Part shown: in pieces, positions 56,606-64,000 of the stretch
How the letters are laid out: each line of letters opens with the position of its first letter
Position numbering within the stretch: the first letter of the stretch is position 1
DNA from: Flavobacterium sp.
GTDB lineage: Bacteria; Bacteroidota; Bacteroidia; Flavobacteriales; Flavobacteriaceae
Length of the DNA: 64,000 nucleotides
Direction: 5' to 3'
Assembly (NCBI RefSeq): GCF_027484945.1
Contig: NZ_JAIXRZ010000062.1
Location: 1-64,000 of the forward strand
Notes under the pieces: generated by a model
What the model saw: the letters and a program-made list of their open reading frames with translations, nothing else
What the model was told of the DNA's origin: nothing
Databases searched by the model: none
Made by a program: the position numbers and the translations under genes

Positions 56606-57331
56606 ATGACAAATTTCAGTTTAATGATTGGTTTGGTATCAAAAATGCAACCAACCGATTACATTGGGTTCACATTCTTTATTGGCTGTATGGCCATGAT
56701 GGCGGCTTCGGCCTTTTTCTTTTTATCGTTAAGTCAGTTTGACAAAAAATGGCGTACATCGGTATTGGTATCGGGTTTAATTACCTTTATTGCAGCGGTA
56801 CACTATTTGTACATGCGTGACTATTGGAGTGCTTTTGGTGAGTCTCCAACATTTTTCCGTTATGTGGATTGGGTATTAACGGTGCCATTAATGTGTTTGG
56901 AATTCTATTTAATTTTAAAAGTTGCAGGAGCCAAAACTTCTTTATTGTGGAAAATGATTGGCTATTCTTTAGTAATGTTGGTAACGGGTTACTTTGGAGA
57001 GGCTGTTGATCCAGGAAATGCAGCACTTTGGGGCTTAATTTCTGGTCTTGCTTATTTTATTATTGTTTATGAAATCTGGATGGGTGAGGCTGCTAAATTA
57101 GCTAAAGCTGCTGGCGGAGCTGTTTTGGATGCACACAAAATTTTATGTTGGTTTGTACTAGTTGGATGGGCTATTTATCCATTAGGTTATATGTTAGGTA
57201 CAGAAGGTTGGTACACGTCAATGTTAGGCAAAGGTAATGTTGATATTGCTTATAATATTGCTGACGCGATTAATAAAATTGGTTTTGGTTTAGTAAGTTA
57301 CAATTTAGCTGTAAAGTCTAGTAAAGACTAA
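56606..57331 (+). CDS. Proteorhodopsin, green-absorbing proton-pump type
   Basis: The 241-residue seven-helix protein has D88, T92 and E99 in helix C (RYVDWVLTVPLMCLEF), matching D97, T101 and E108 of the first proteorhodopsin, so it fits a proton pump. The spectral residue (position 105 in that numbering) is Met at 96, which predicts green absorption, as in other flavobacterial pumps. H66 (AAVHYLYM) matches the H75 partner, and K224 (INKIGFG) is the Schiff-base lysine. It should move protons out across the inner membrane in light. Confidence 0.97.
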   Translation: MTNFSLMIGLVSKMQPTDYIGFTFFIGCMAMMAASAFFFLSLSQFDKKWRTSVLVSGLITFIAAVHYLYMRDYWSAFGESPTFFRYVDWVLTVPLMCLEFYLILKVAGAKTSLLWKMIGYSLVMLVTGYFGEAVDPGNAALWGLISGLAYFIIVYEIWMGEAAKLAKAAGGAVLDAHKILCWFVLVGWAIYPLGYMLGTEGWYTSMLGKGNVDIAYNIADAINKIGFGLVSYNLAVKSSKD

Positions 57332-57354
57332 TCTAAAGTTTCATCCTAATATAA

Positions 57355-57384
57355 AAGACGAATTCTAATTTTAGTGTTCGTCTT
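57355..57384. terminator. Terminator of the proteorhodopsin gene
   Basis: AAGACGAA (57355-57362) pairs with TTCGTCTT (57377-57384) over a 14-base loop, followed by a run of T. Confidence 0.8.
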
Positions 57385-57422
57385 TTTTTTTTTTGGAATA
57401 GAGTGAATAGAGCAAAGAATAT

Positions 57423-57535
<113 letters not shown>

Positions 57536-57559
57536 AAGCATTTGGTCACCAGAAGATAT

Positions 57560-58603
57560 CTACTCGGTGATTTTGATTTCGAATAGTTTGTCCCAATTCT
57601 TACCAGTTACAAAAAAGGTTTTGGTGTCGGGGTTATAGGCAATACCGTTTAAGACGTCGGTATCGGGTAATTTAGTGATTTTAGTTTCCAAGCCCGATAA
57701 ATCCAATACACCTTCTACAGCACCTGTTTTCGGATCGATTACCACAATGGCTTTCTGCTGGTACACATTACTATATATTTTCCCATTTGCCCATTCCAAT
57801 TCGTTGAGCTGTTTTACTTTAGAATCTAATGAATATACATTAATGCTGCTCTCAATTTTAAAGGTTTCTGGATTTAAAGTATAAATTTTTTCAGAACCAT
57901 CCGATTGGTATAGATTTGTACCGTCATGGGTTAAACCCCAACCTTCAATCTGGCGGTCATACGTAAACTCTTTGAGTTTTTTAAAATTGGTCGCATCATA
58001 TACAAATCCTGTCGATTCTTGCCAGGTGAGTTGGTATACTTTTCCTTTTAAAATTGCAATTCCTTCTCCAAAATATTTTGGGTCTAGATTCGAACTCAAG
58101 TCGGCTTTCCCTGTTTTATAGTCGGTTCGCACTACTTTAGATTTACCATATTGTCCGGTTCCCTCATATAAAATACCTTCATAAAATTGCAATCCTTGGG
58201 TATACGAATTGATGTCGTGGGGATAGGTGTTGACAATGGTGTACTTTAGCAACTTGGGTTGGATTTTTGAAACCAATTCCAATCGAGTTGTATCGGCAGT
58301 AGATTTTTCATTGCTATATATCGTAGCAATTAAATCATGGTAGCCAAGTTTTTCAAGGTTTAGAGGAAATGAAAAGTCCAATTGCCCTTTTACCGAACCA
58401 ATGCGTTTGCTGTTTAATACATAGACAATACTATCAATGGGTAAATTGTTAGGGTTGATAATGGCTGCATTAACAGTCGCACCAGTGGTATAGGTTGCTT
58501 TTATTTTGGTGTCATCAATTTGAAATCCGGTTTCGGTACTTGAGCAACCAGTTAAAACAATACCGGTTAATAAAATGACTTTGAAGTATTTAATTGTTTT
58601 CAT
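57560..58603 (-). CDS. Glutaminyl-peptide cyclotransferase, lipoprotein
   Basis: The start at 58603 (MKTIKYFKVILLTGIVLTGCSS) gives a lipobox LTGC. The rest (347 residues) is a glutamine-cyclotransferase beta propeller with NTYPHDINSYTQGLQFYEG, YEGTGQYGKS, EGWGLTHDGTNLYQSDGS and LNELEWANGKIY. These cyclise N-terminal Gln to pyroglutamate on exported proteins. The earlier start in the track runs into the SRP RNA region and is rejected. Confidence 0.92.
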   Translation of the reverse strand: MKTIKYFKVILLTGIVLTGCSSTETGFQIDDTKIKATYTTGATVNAAIINPNNLPIDSIVYVLNSKRIGSVKGQLDFSFPLNLEKLGYHDLIATIYSNEKSTADTTRLELVSKIQPKLLKYTIVNTYPHDINSYTQGLQFYEGILYEGTGQYGKSKVVRTDYKTGKADLSSNLDPKYFGEGIAILKGKVYQLTWQESTGFVYDATNFKKLKEFTYDRQIEGWGLTHDGTNLYQSDGSEKIYTLNPETFKIESSINVYSLDSKVKQLNELEWANGKIYSNVYQQKAIVVIDPKTGAVEGVLDLSGLETKITKLPDTDVLNGIAYNPDTKTFFVTGKNWDKLFEIKITE

Positions 58604-58657
58604 TGAATATAGAATCGATAGAATCGTTGCAAATGTATTATTTATGCACATAAGATG

Positions 58658-58687
58658 TTGCAAAAAAATAAAAAGAATGTATCTTTG
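58658..58687 (+). promoter_or_regulatory. Promoter of the SRP RNA gene
   Basis: TTG (58658-58660), 19 bp, then TATCTTTG (58680-58687). This matches the Bacteroidetes -33/-7 consensus in both boxes and spacing and sits 4 bp before the RNA. Confidence 0.8.
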
Positions 58688-58691
58688 CAAC

Positions 58692-58785
58692 GGCAAGTCC
58701 TACACGACCAGCTCCTGCAAAATCCTCCAGGATGGGAACATAGCAAAGGTATGTGGTTGTAGCGGTGCGATGTAGGTCGCTTGCC
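58692..58785 (+). ncRNA. ffs: Signal recognition particle 4.5S RNA
   Basis: About 94 bases begin GGCAAG and end CTTGCC, which pair as the closing helix. The middle has the SRP apical loop pattern (CCTCCAGGATGGGAACATAG, AGCAAAGGTA) with the Ffh-binding GGAA-type region and tetraloop-containing hairpin. A T-run follows. It targets membrane proteins together with Ffh. It is transcribed divergently from the glutaminyl-cyclase gene and lies just upstream of the epimerase gene. Confidence 0.85.
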
Positions 58786-58826
58786 ATTTTTTTTTGAACT
58801 TTCCTTATCAAATTCTCTTCGTTTTT

Positions 58827-59825
58827 ATGGTTCTTCAATGGCATATCATAAAACTACAACTCAAAGAGGTTTTTTCTATAAGTTATGGTGATTACAATTT
58901 TCGAGAAGCCTTAATCGTTCGCTTGTCACATGCAGGTTATTCAGGATTTGGCGAATGTACGGCTATCAATTATTACCAAATAAATTTAGCTGAATTTGAA
59001 CGCTTGTTAGCCTATCATGAATCAACTATTACAGCCTTTGGAATTGATCATCCGTGTGAATTTTATTCGTTTTTATGTCATTTACAATTACCCGATTTTT
59101 TAAAATCGGCTTTAGATTGTGCCTATTGGGATTTATTTGGAAAGTTGGAAAAACGATCGTTTGTCGAAATGAATGGCATTTCTACAGCAATTTTGCCGCA
59201 ATCGAGTTGGACTATTTCAGTGGCTCCTGTGGAAATGCAAATGCAAAAAATGCAGGCTTCGGCATGGCCTAAGTTCAAAGTGAAATGCAATGGTTTTGAC
59301 CTCGTCGCCATTCAAACCTTAGTGGATTCGGGCTTTCCGATTTCCTTAGATTCTAATGCGAGTTTTACGCCTACAGATTGTTTGAGATTACCGCAAATTC
59401 AAGGAATAGAACGAATTCAATATGCAGAGCAACCTATGCCGGTTGGATATGAAAATTACAGGTATTTAACTGCTTCCGATTCTATTAATTGGATGGCGGA
59501 TGAAGAGGCGCAACATGTTTCCGATTTGGTTGCTTTACAACCCTATTACCAGAGTGTGAATGTAAAAGTGATGAAATGTGGCGGACTCACGCCTGCGCTC
59601 GAAATGGTGCGTACGGCCAAAGCGATGGGCTTCCAAGTCATGTTAGGGTGCATGACCGAATCGACGGTAGGCATTTCGGCAGGTGCGGTATTGGCCCCTT
59701 TGTGCGATTTTGCCGATTTGGATGGCTCTAATCTCATTGCGAATGATTGTGCAACAGGAACACAAATCAATAACGGAAATATAGAATTGGCTCTTTCACC
59801 AGGCTTAGGGATTCAATTAAAATAA
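58827..59825 (+). CDS. Dipeptide (L-Ala-D/L-Glu) epimerase, enolase superfamily
   Basis: The start at 58827 (MVLQWHIIKLQLKE) gives 332 residues; the longer track start runs into the SRP RNA terminator. Marks of the muconate-lactonizing-type subgroup are the KxK motif KFKVKC, the metal ligands at SLDSNAS, AEQP and ADEEA, and the second lysine in VNVKVMKCGG. In Bacteroidetes such enzymes epimerise dipeptides from peptidoglycan; the exact substrate is inferred. It is the first gene downstream of ffs. Confidence 0.88.
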   Translation: MVLQWHIIKLQLKEVFSISYGDYNFREALIVRLSHAGYSGFGECTAINYYQINLAEFERLLAYHESTITAFGIDHPCEFYSFLCHLQLPDFLKSALDCAYWDLFGKLEKRSFVEMNGISTAILPQSSWTISVAPVEMQMQKMQASAWPKFKVKCNGFDLVAIQTLVDSGFPISLDSNASFTPTDCLRLPQIQGIERIQYAEQPMPVGYENYRYLTASDSINWMADEEAQHVSDLVALQPYYQSVNVKVMKCGGLTPALEMVRTAKAMGFQVMLGCMTESTVGISAGAVLAPLCDFADLDGSNLIANDCATGTQINNGNIELALSPGLGIQLK

Positions 59826-59850
59826 ATATCTTTATCAAAAAATAACCAAA

Positions 59851-59955
59851 ATGAAATTTCAACCGATTGCTCCGATGATTTGGACGAGCGAACTAGAAGT
59901 TACTATTTCGCTTTTACTGCGAAATCTTGGGTTTTCATTTGGACAATTACAGTAA
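59851..59955 (+). pseudogene. Fragment of a VOC/glyoxalase-family gene
   Basis: A 34-residue frame (MKFQPIAPMIWTSELEVTIS, then RNLGFSFG) looks like the first beta-alpha unit of VOC-family proteins. It stops at TAA where repeat array C begins, so the rest of the gene has been lost. It follows the epimerase stop by 25 bp. Confidence 0.6.
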
Positions 59956-60084
59956 GCGGTGGGCAGTAGGCAGGATACAGTGAGCAGTGAGCAGGATACA
60001 GTATGCAGGATACAGTGAGCAGTAAAGTGTCAGTCTAACGTCTAATCACTAGTCACCAGTCACTAATCACTAGTCAACATTCAC
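59956..60084. repeat. Heptanucleotide repeat array C
   Basis: Units GTGAGCA, GGATACA and GTATGCA, then TCACTAG, TCACTAA and similar, keep a 7-bp period. The array starts at the stop codon of the VOC fragment and ends next to the SDR gene. Confidence 0.75.
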
Positions 60085-60093
60085 TTAAATAAA

Positions 60094-60897
60094 ATGAACA
60101 AAGTAGTTTTCATCACCGGAGGTTCTTCGGGTATTGGCCGAGCGATCGGTGAGTTTTTACAGGAAAAGGGATGTACGGTGTATGGAACGAGTCGTAACCC
60201 TGAGCGCGTCACCGATTCTAAAATAAAACTTTTAGAATTGGATGTGCGTAATCCAGTCACAATACAAGCTGCAGTACAGCAATTGTTGGTTGAAGCGGGT
60301 CGTATTGATGTATTGATTAACAATGCGGGCGTGGGCATTACGGGTCCGATTGAAGAAATTCCAACCGACGAAATTAAGAACAACTTTGAAACCAACGTTT
60401 TCGGTCCGATTGAAGTGATGAAAGCGGTGTTGCCCCACATGCGCGCACAGCGTTCGGGCTTAATCATAAATATTACCTCTATAGCTGGTTATATGGGCTT
60501 GCCCTATCGCGGCGTGTATTCGGCTTCCAAAGGGGCCTTAGAGTTAATTACCGAAGCGGTAAGCATTGAAGTGAAGGGGTTTGGTATTCACGTGACCAAT
60601 GTGGCGCCGGGTGATTTTGCGACCAACATTGCTGCCGGACGCTATCATGCGCCTGTCGTTGCGGGTTCGGCCTATGAGGCGACTTATGGCAAGACCTTGG
60701 CGGCGATGGACGAACATGTAGATTCGGGCAGTAATCCGTTGGAAATGGCCCAAGCGATTTATACGATTATGCAGGCCAAAAAGCCCAAATTGCATTATAA
60801 AATAGGCGCATTTATGCAGCGTTTTTCCATAGTGTTGAAACGTATTTTACCCGATCGAATGTATGAGAGGCTATTGATGAAGCATTATGGGGTGTGA
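60094..60897 (+). CDS. Short-chain dehydrogenase/reductase
   Basis: The 267-residue enzyme has the nucleotide-binding TGGSSGIGRAIG, the NNAGVG segment, the catalytic serine in NITSIAG and the YSASK motif with Tyr and Lys. The arrangement fits classical SDRs; the substrate is unknown. Its GC is higher than that of the neighbours, with many CG-rich codons in the second half, so it might be a transfer. It is bracketed by repeat arrays C and D. Confidence 0.9.
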   Translation: MNKVVFITGGSSGIGRAIGEFLQEKGCTVYGTSRNPERVTDSKIKLLELDVRNPVTIQAAVQQLLVEAGRIDVLINNAGVGITGPIEEIPTDEIKNNFETNVFGPIEVMKAVLPHMRAQRSGLIINITSIAGYMGLPYRGVYSASKGALELITEAVSIEVKGFGIHVTNVAPGDFATNIAAGRYHAPVVAGSAYEATYGKTLAAMDEHVDSGSNPLEMAQAIYTIMQAKKPKLHYKIGAFMQRFSIVLKRILPDRMYERLLMKHYGV

Positions 60898-61240
60898 GTT
60901 AGTGACTAGTGACTAGTAGTTAGTTGTAAGTCAAAAGTCGTAAGTCAAAAGTTGTAAGTCATAAGTCATAAGTCGTAAGTCGTAAGTCGTAAGTCGTAAG
61001 TCGTAAGTCTGAAAGTCGTAAGAAGTAAGTCGTAAGTCGTAAGTCAAAAGATGTAAGTCGTAAGTTGTAAGTCAAAAGTTGTAATTCGTAAGTAGTAAGT
61101 CGTAAGTCAAAAGTCGTAAGTCGTAAGTCGTAAGTCTGAAAGTCGCTAATCACTAGTTACTATTCACTAGTTGCTATTGACTAGTTACTAATCACTAATC
61201 ACTAATCACTAATCACTAATCACTAATCACTAATTACTAA
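60898..61240. repeat. Heptanucleotide repeat array D
   Basis: A long array with units GTAAGTC and CAAAAGT (complement of CGACTTA-type words), flanked by TGACTAG-type words at the start and (ACTAATC)n at the end. The units in the middle are inverted relative to arrays A-C. The ORF at 60959-61153 (minus) is only a translation of it, as shown by its DLRLTTY repeats. Confidence 0.85.
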
Positions 61241-61277
61241 AATCCAAACTAAATTTCTTCAATCAAAACCGGTGTTG

Positions 61278-61285
61278 TATTTTTG
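61278..61285 (+). promoter_or_regulatory. TATTTTTG promoter box of the structured RNA
   Basis: A TAnnTTTG box lies a few bases before the start of the structured RNA and would give a transcript starting near 61290. Confidence 0.6.
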
Positions 61286-61289
61286 CATT

Positions 61290-61392
61290 CGGATGCGCTA
61301 GGGATGGAGGGATTGTTGAAGCTCGCCCGAAGGATGAGGGTAGCGACTCCCGACAGCTCGACCCCGGAAGTATGAAGGGGTAGCGCCCGCTA
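61290..61392 (+). ncRNA. Structured noncoding RNA upstream of transaldolase
   Basis: GC-rich for this genome. A closing helix GCGCTA (61295-61300) pairs with TAGCGC (61381-61386), and an inner helix CCCC/GGGG (61362-61380) stacks directly on it. Conserved-looking words CTCGCCCGAAGGATGAGGG and GACTCCCGACAGC resemble, from memory, an RNA class common in Flavobacteria (flavo-1-like). It ends 37 bp before the tal ATG, so it could be a separate small RNA or a leader. I could not run a covariance search. Confidence 0.5.
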
Positions 61393-61429
61393 ATTGTATC
61401 ACGAAACACAACGATTTTAAATACATATT

Positions 61430-62086
61430 ATGAAATTTTTTATTGACACGGCGAATTTAAATGACATTCGCGAAGCGCAAGCCTTAGGGATTTTAGATGG
61501 GGTAACCACCAATCCTTCTTTAATGGCAAAAGAGGGGATTAAGGGAACTGATAACATTTTGAAGCATTATGTGGATATTTGCAACATTGTAGCAGGGGAT
61601 GTAAGTGCCGAAGTTAATGCTACCGATTATGAAGGGATGGTGCGTGAAGGGGAGCAATTGGCCGACCTTCATCCGCAGATAGTAGTGAAATTGCCTATGA
61701 CTAAAGACGGTGTGCGCGCCTGTAAATATTTTTCGGATAAAGGCATCAAAACGAATGTAACGTTGGTGTTCTCTGCGGGTCAGGCGCTATTAGCCGCTAA
61801 AGCAGGTGCGACTTATGTTTCGCCTTTCGTTGGACGTTTGGATGATATTTCGACCGACGGTTTGAACCTGATTCAAGAGATTCGTGAAATCTATGACAAC
61901 TATGGTTATGAAACCGAAATCTTAGCCGCTTCTGTGCGTCATACAATGCATATTGTGAACTGTGCGAAGATAGGTGCGGATGTGATGACGGGCCCGTTAT
62001 CAGCCATCTTAGGATTGTTGAAACACCCATTGACCGATATTGGTTTGGCGCAGTTTATAGCCGACTATCAAAAAGGAAATCAATAA
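61430..62086 (+). CDS. tal: Transaldolase / fructose-6-phosphate aldolase family
   Basis: The 218-residue TIM-barrel enzyme has [36 protein letters not shown] with the Schiff-base lysine, [11 protein letters not shown] and SPFVGRLDD. The short form fits TalB-like F6P-aldolase homologues; in Bacteroidetes they usually act as transaldolase in the pentose phosphate pathway. A bidirectional terminator follows. Confidence 0.95.
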   Translation: MKFFIDTANLNDIREAQALGILDGVTTNPSLMAKEGIKGTDNILKHYVDICNIVAGDVSAEVNATDYEGMVREGEQLADLHPQIVVKLPMTKDGVRACKYFSDKGIKTNVTLVFSAGQALLAAKAGATYVSPFVGRLDDISTDGLNLIQEIREIYDNYGYETEILAASVRHTMHIVNCAKIGADVMTGPLSAILGLLKHPLTDIGLAQFIADYQKGNQ

Positions 62087-62100
62087 GTAAGAAAATAAAA

Positions 62101-62123
62101 AAAGTCCCAATTTTTGGGACTTT
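62101..62123. terminator. Bidirectional terminator between tal and the thioredoxin-like gene
   Basis: AAAGTCCCAA and TTGGGACTTT form a perfect 10-bp stem with a 3-base T loop, flanked by A- and T-runs. Confidence 0.9.
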
Positions 62124-62124
62124 T

Positions 62125-63537
62125 TTATTTAAGGTCATCTTCAAAACGAATATCAAACATATTGGTAAATCCGTTTTTAATCGTTTTATCTTTGTTGATG
62201 ATGAGCGTTCGGTGAATTTTAGTGATAGCCCACTTGTTTTTAATATCTTCAAAATTATTGCAGTGGTATTGGCGAATTGAACCGAAGTCGTATTTTTCTA
62301 ACGCTTTTTTCCAGGTACTAAAACCGCTATCGAGGTTTATGGCAACGAATTCGTAATTGGGGTATTTCAGTTGAAGTTCTTTTGCTTTCTTATGGGCAGC
62401 AATTAAATGCGAACTTAATTTATCGCTCCAAAAAAACAGAATTGTATTTTTTTGAATAAGCTTTGAAGCTGGTAGGGATTTACCGTCAATTGATTGCACA
62501 AGTACATCGGGTAGTGGCTTTCCATTGGTTAATCGCCCAATCGCTTTTCCAAGCTTCAGGATTTCGTTTTTTTTACTCTTGTCTGTAGCTATTTTATAAT
62601 AATGCTTTAAAAATTCTTGGTTATTCACCATGTTTTGGTCTTCCAAAAGATATTGAAAAGCAATACTATTTACCACGATATTTTTAACCTTCTCATTTTT
62701 TAATAAGGTATCGGCAATTTTGAGCTTATTAATATTGGTTTTTAATGCCAAATCGACTTCGGTGAAATGATTGTGGTAATGAATCGACCCCACATTATTT
62801 AACATTAAATTGAGGTACAACACAAAAGGATTGAAGTCGGTTAACTTTTCATTGCTAAAGTCAATCGATTTTCGAAAGCCGTAATAATTTTTTGGTAGTT
62901 GATGGGTAACATCGTGACCCGTTCGCATTTTATGAATTATTGGATAAATTTCTTTGCGCGTATAGTGAGGGTAAAGAAACATACCTTGCGCATAAACATC
63001 AAAGTCATCAGTCCAATTGATTTCTTCTTTTTTGGATTGGTAAAATTTTCGATTAGCTTCATTTACTTTTTGAATGTAGGCATTGTATTTTTTTACATCA
63101 TAATCGTAAATTTCAAACATATTATTTTTCTCTTTTTCATTGCGCAAAAACATTTCCATAAGGAAATTGTTCTTTTGGTCCCCACGTCCACAAAAAACGA
63201 TCGATTGGTCGAAATCTTTAGAGTCGATATGCACCCTCAATGAATCGTTTTTATCAAAATAAACATACTGGTATTCAGGTTCATGTTTAAATGAATACAA
63301 TCCAGGCGCTAAAGAATCAAATTTTTTAAAAAAGGTGTTATCTTTATTTAAGGGTAGGGTATCAATTACTTTATTATTCTGGCAAAATAGAACATAGCGG
63401 TTTTGTGGATTCTCTACTTCACCACCAAAATAAGCCGTGTGATTGTCGGCTGCAAATTCACTTTTTTTACAAGAAGTGAACAGCGTCAAAAACACCGTAC
63501 ATAAAACAATATAGGTTGATGCGATTTTACTCTTCAT
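62125..63537 (-). CDS. Thioredoxin-fold lipoprotein lacking the active-site CXXC
   Basis: The start at 63537 (MKSKIASTYIVLCTVFLTLFTSC) gives a lipobox TSC and about 470 residues. Residues about 360-470 have the TlpA-like thioredoxin fold (VLVQSIDGKSLPASKL, FFWSDKLSSHLIAA, LKYPNYEFVAINLD), but the CXXC after FFW is replaced by SDKL, so redox activity in the usual way is unlikely. The first 300 residues are a strand-rich extracytoplasmic domain of unknown function. It is probably anchored in an envelope membrane. Confidence 0.75.
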   Translation of the reverse strand: MKSKIASTYIVLCTVFLTLFTSCKKSEFAADNHTAYFGGEVENPQNRYVLFCQNNKVIDTLPLNKDNTFFKKFDSLAPGLYSFKHEPEYQYVYFDKNDSLRVHIDSKDFDQSIVFCGRGDQKNNFLMEMFLRNEKEKNNMFEIYDYDVKKYNAYIQKVNEANRKFYQSKKEEINWTDDFDVYAQGMFLYPHYTRKEIYPIIHKMRTGHDVTHQLPKNYYGFRKSIDFSNEKLTDFNPFVLYLNLMLNNVGSIHYHNHFTEVDLALKTNINKLKIADTLLKNEKVKNIVVNSIAFQYLLEDQNMVNNQEFLKHYYKIATDKSKKNEILKLGKAIGRLTNGKPLPDVLVQSIDGKSLPASKLIQKNTILFFWSDKLSSHLIAAHKKAKELQLKYPNYEFVAINLDSGFSTWKKALEKYDFGSIRQYHCNNFEDIKNKWAITKIHRTLIINKDKTIKNGFTNMFDIRFEDDLK

Positions 63538-63678
63538 GCGATACTCCTGTTGCAACAAACAAAAGTATTCAGTTGTCGCATTAACTAGTGTTAACCATTA
63601 GTTAAACTTAGAGATTGAGATTATGTGGTTGAAATAAACACGATTTGTTTACATTTGAAACTAGAATTTACTTAAGAA

Positions 63679-64000
63679 ATGAATATTAGATTTGTATTTG
63701 GCTGTTTTATGTTTGCAATAGGTGTAGTGGCGCAGCAAAATGTATTTTATAATGGATTGGATGTAAGTGATTTATGCAAAAACTTTATCCAATGGCAGCA
63801 CTATAACGATAAGCAAATAGCACTATATTCCAATTTCGAACCGTTGGATGAAAACGGACAAGCGATTAGTCGTATGGAATTTATGCAAAAATTAGAATCG
63901 GGACTTTTTGTTTGTGTTGCTAATCCGTTACAAATGAATCAATACCGACTTTTTCGTTTGGATCACAATGCCAATCCGGGAGTGAGCGCTATTTTGAGCG
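63679..64000 (+). CDS. Secreted protein of unknown function, 3' end beyond window
   Basis: Open from an ATG at 63679 to the window end (107 codons) with a signal peptide MNIRFVFGCFMFAIGVVAQQ. The mature part has no known motif. It is divergent from the thioredoxin-like lipoprotein gene. The track omits it because it has no stop here. Confidence 0.65.
   Translation, partial: MNIRFVFGCFMFAIGVVAQQNVFYNGLDVSDLCKNFIQWQHYNDKQIALYSNFEPLDENGQAISRMEFMQKLESGLFVCVANPLQMNQYRLFRLDHNANPGVSAILS

Noticed and set aside
60959-61153. 64-residue ORF with DLRLTTY repeats
   Set aside because: It is only a translation of the heptamer array; three 7-bp units equal seven codons.

Overview
The window looks like chromosome from a member of the Flavobacteriaceae, most likely a Flavobacterium or close relative. 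Reasons: a low-GC genome with many Bacteroidetes-type promoters (TAnnTTTG boxes), a DUF3822-rsmD pair, a green-type proteorhodopsin next to a Blh/Brp carotenoid dioxygenase, large secreted repeat proteins, and protein sequences of flavobacterial character throughout. No taxonomic search was run.

Layout. 1-4.7 kb: a giant secreted repeat protein (runs off the left edge) behind a small secreted protein. 5.0-9.6 kb: polyphosphate operon (SixA-type phosphatase, ppk1, ppx) and a lipoprotein proline-iminopeptidase-like hydrolase. 9.6-16.6 kb: dnaX split over two frames at an A10 tract, rnpB, rsmD, DUF3822, a RecD-like helicase, yebC, gcvT. 16.7-19.5 kb: a truncated psuK, intact psuG, lpdA. 19.5-21.6 kb: an NO-sensing operon (H-NOX, HNOBA-histidine kinase, receiver). 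21.8-27.9 kb: TPR protein, DoxX, pabB, tilS, dsbD.

28.0-45.9 kb: the Mg-chelatase-like gene yifB/comM is cut in two by a 16,337-bp very AT-rich integrative element flanked by the 8-bp repeat GTCAAAGG. Removing the element restores an open frame of about 511 codons. The element carries a type I restriction-modification operon with two extra nuclease-like genes, a small HUH replication-initiator-like gene with a hairpin bearing CTTGATA just upstream (a rolling-circle origin candidate), a cassette of unknown and membrane proteins, two tyrosine recombinases, candidate integrase arm sites at both ends, a family of AACTTATAC inverted repeats around recombinase promoters, and a G-rich structured block. 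It is the most interesting part of the window: an apparently undescribed combination of tyrosine integrase, rolling-circle replication module and restriction cargo that targets yifB/comM.

45.9-64 kb: housekeeping and metabolic genes (esterase, aldehyde dehydrogenase, RluA-type synthase, panB, porin-like barrel, sdaA, dnaK), then divergent blh and proteorhodopsin, glutaminyl cyclase, SRP RNA, dipeptide epimerase, SDR, a structured RNA, transaldolase and a thioredoxin-fold lipoprotein. Between 55.4 and 61.2 kb four intergenic regions hold mosaic heptanucleotide repeat arrays; one abuts a truncated VOC-family gene fragment.
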